DNA from: RH-AL1 sp964243435
GTDB taxonomy: Bacteria > Pseudomonadota > Alphaproteobacteria > Rhizobiales > Beijerinckiaceae
DNA length: 5,658 bases
Direction of reading: 5' to 3'
NCBI GenBank assembly: GCA_964243435.1
Contig: CAXTFM010000197.1
Span: 1 to 5,658 of the forward strand
Below, piece after piece: positions 5,473 through 5,658 of the stretch. Under the pieces are notes generated by a model. The model did not search any database and was not told the origin of the DNA. It was given only the letters and a program-made list of their open reading frames with translations. How positions within the stretch are numbered: the stretch's first letter is position 1; each line of letters starts with the position of its first letter. A program made the translations under genes and the position numbers.

Positions 5473-5658
<186 letters not shown>

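Overview
The window is GC-rich, tightly packed chromosomal DNA. The gene content and protein sequences point to an alphaproteobacterium: a folA-hflK-hflC-Do protease neighbourhood, an HrcA/CIRCE-type groESL control region, and GroEL and CynS sequences of alphaproteobacterial style. The order or genus cannot be fixed from this sequence alone. Every complete gene is on the + strand. The content is mostly housekeeping and envelope or protein quality control, and I see no clear undescribed system. The noteworthy points are gene arrangement and regulatory DNA.

Layout: (1) 1-224, the 3' end of a dihydrofolate reductase gene (folA). (2) 225-349, a gap with a plausible extended -10 promoter and a small 5'-UTR hairpin. 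(3) 350-1513 hflK and 1524-2459 hflC, the two SPFH/prohibitin-like subunits that surround and modulate the membrane protease FtsH. They are tightly coupled, and the hflC ribosome binding site overlaps the hflK stop. (4) 2544-3026 cynS, a cyanate hydratase with its catalytic residues intact, sitting where related genomes usually go directly (or through a small DUF2065 gene) to the Do protease. (5) 3191-4714, a complete periplasmic Do/DegP-family serine protease with a signal peptide, a His-Asp-Ser triad and two PDZ domains. Its leader carries a perfect 26-nt palindrome. (6) 4715-5139, a 425-nt gap. It has hairpin-forming sequence just after the protease gene, then a groESL control region with two CIRCE operators (HrcA repressor sites) flanking a promoter. 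(7) 5140-5427 groES, and 5473 to the window end the first 62 codons of groEL.

The genes form a protein-quality-control block. HflK/HflC control FtsH at the inner membrane, the Do protease handles misfolded periplasmic proteins, and GroES/GroEL fold cytoplasmic proteins. CynS is the metabolic outsider; it detoxifies cyanate or uses it as a nitrogen source. Its position suggests insertion into, or recruitment by, the envelope-stress cluster. The sequence does not show whether it is co-transcribed.
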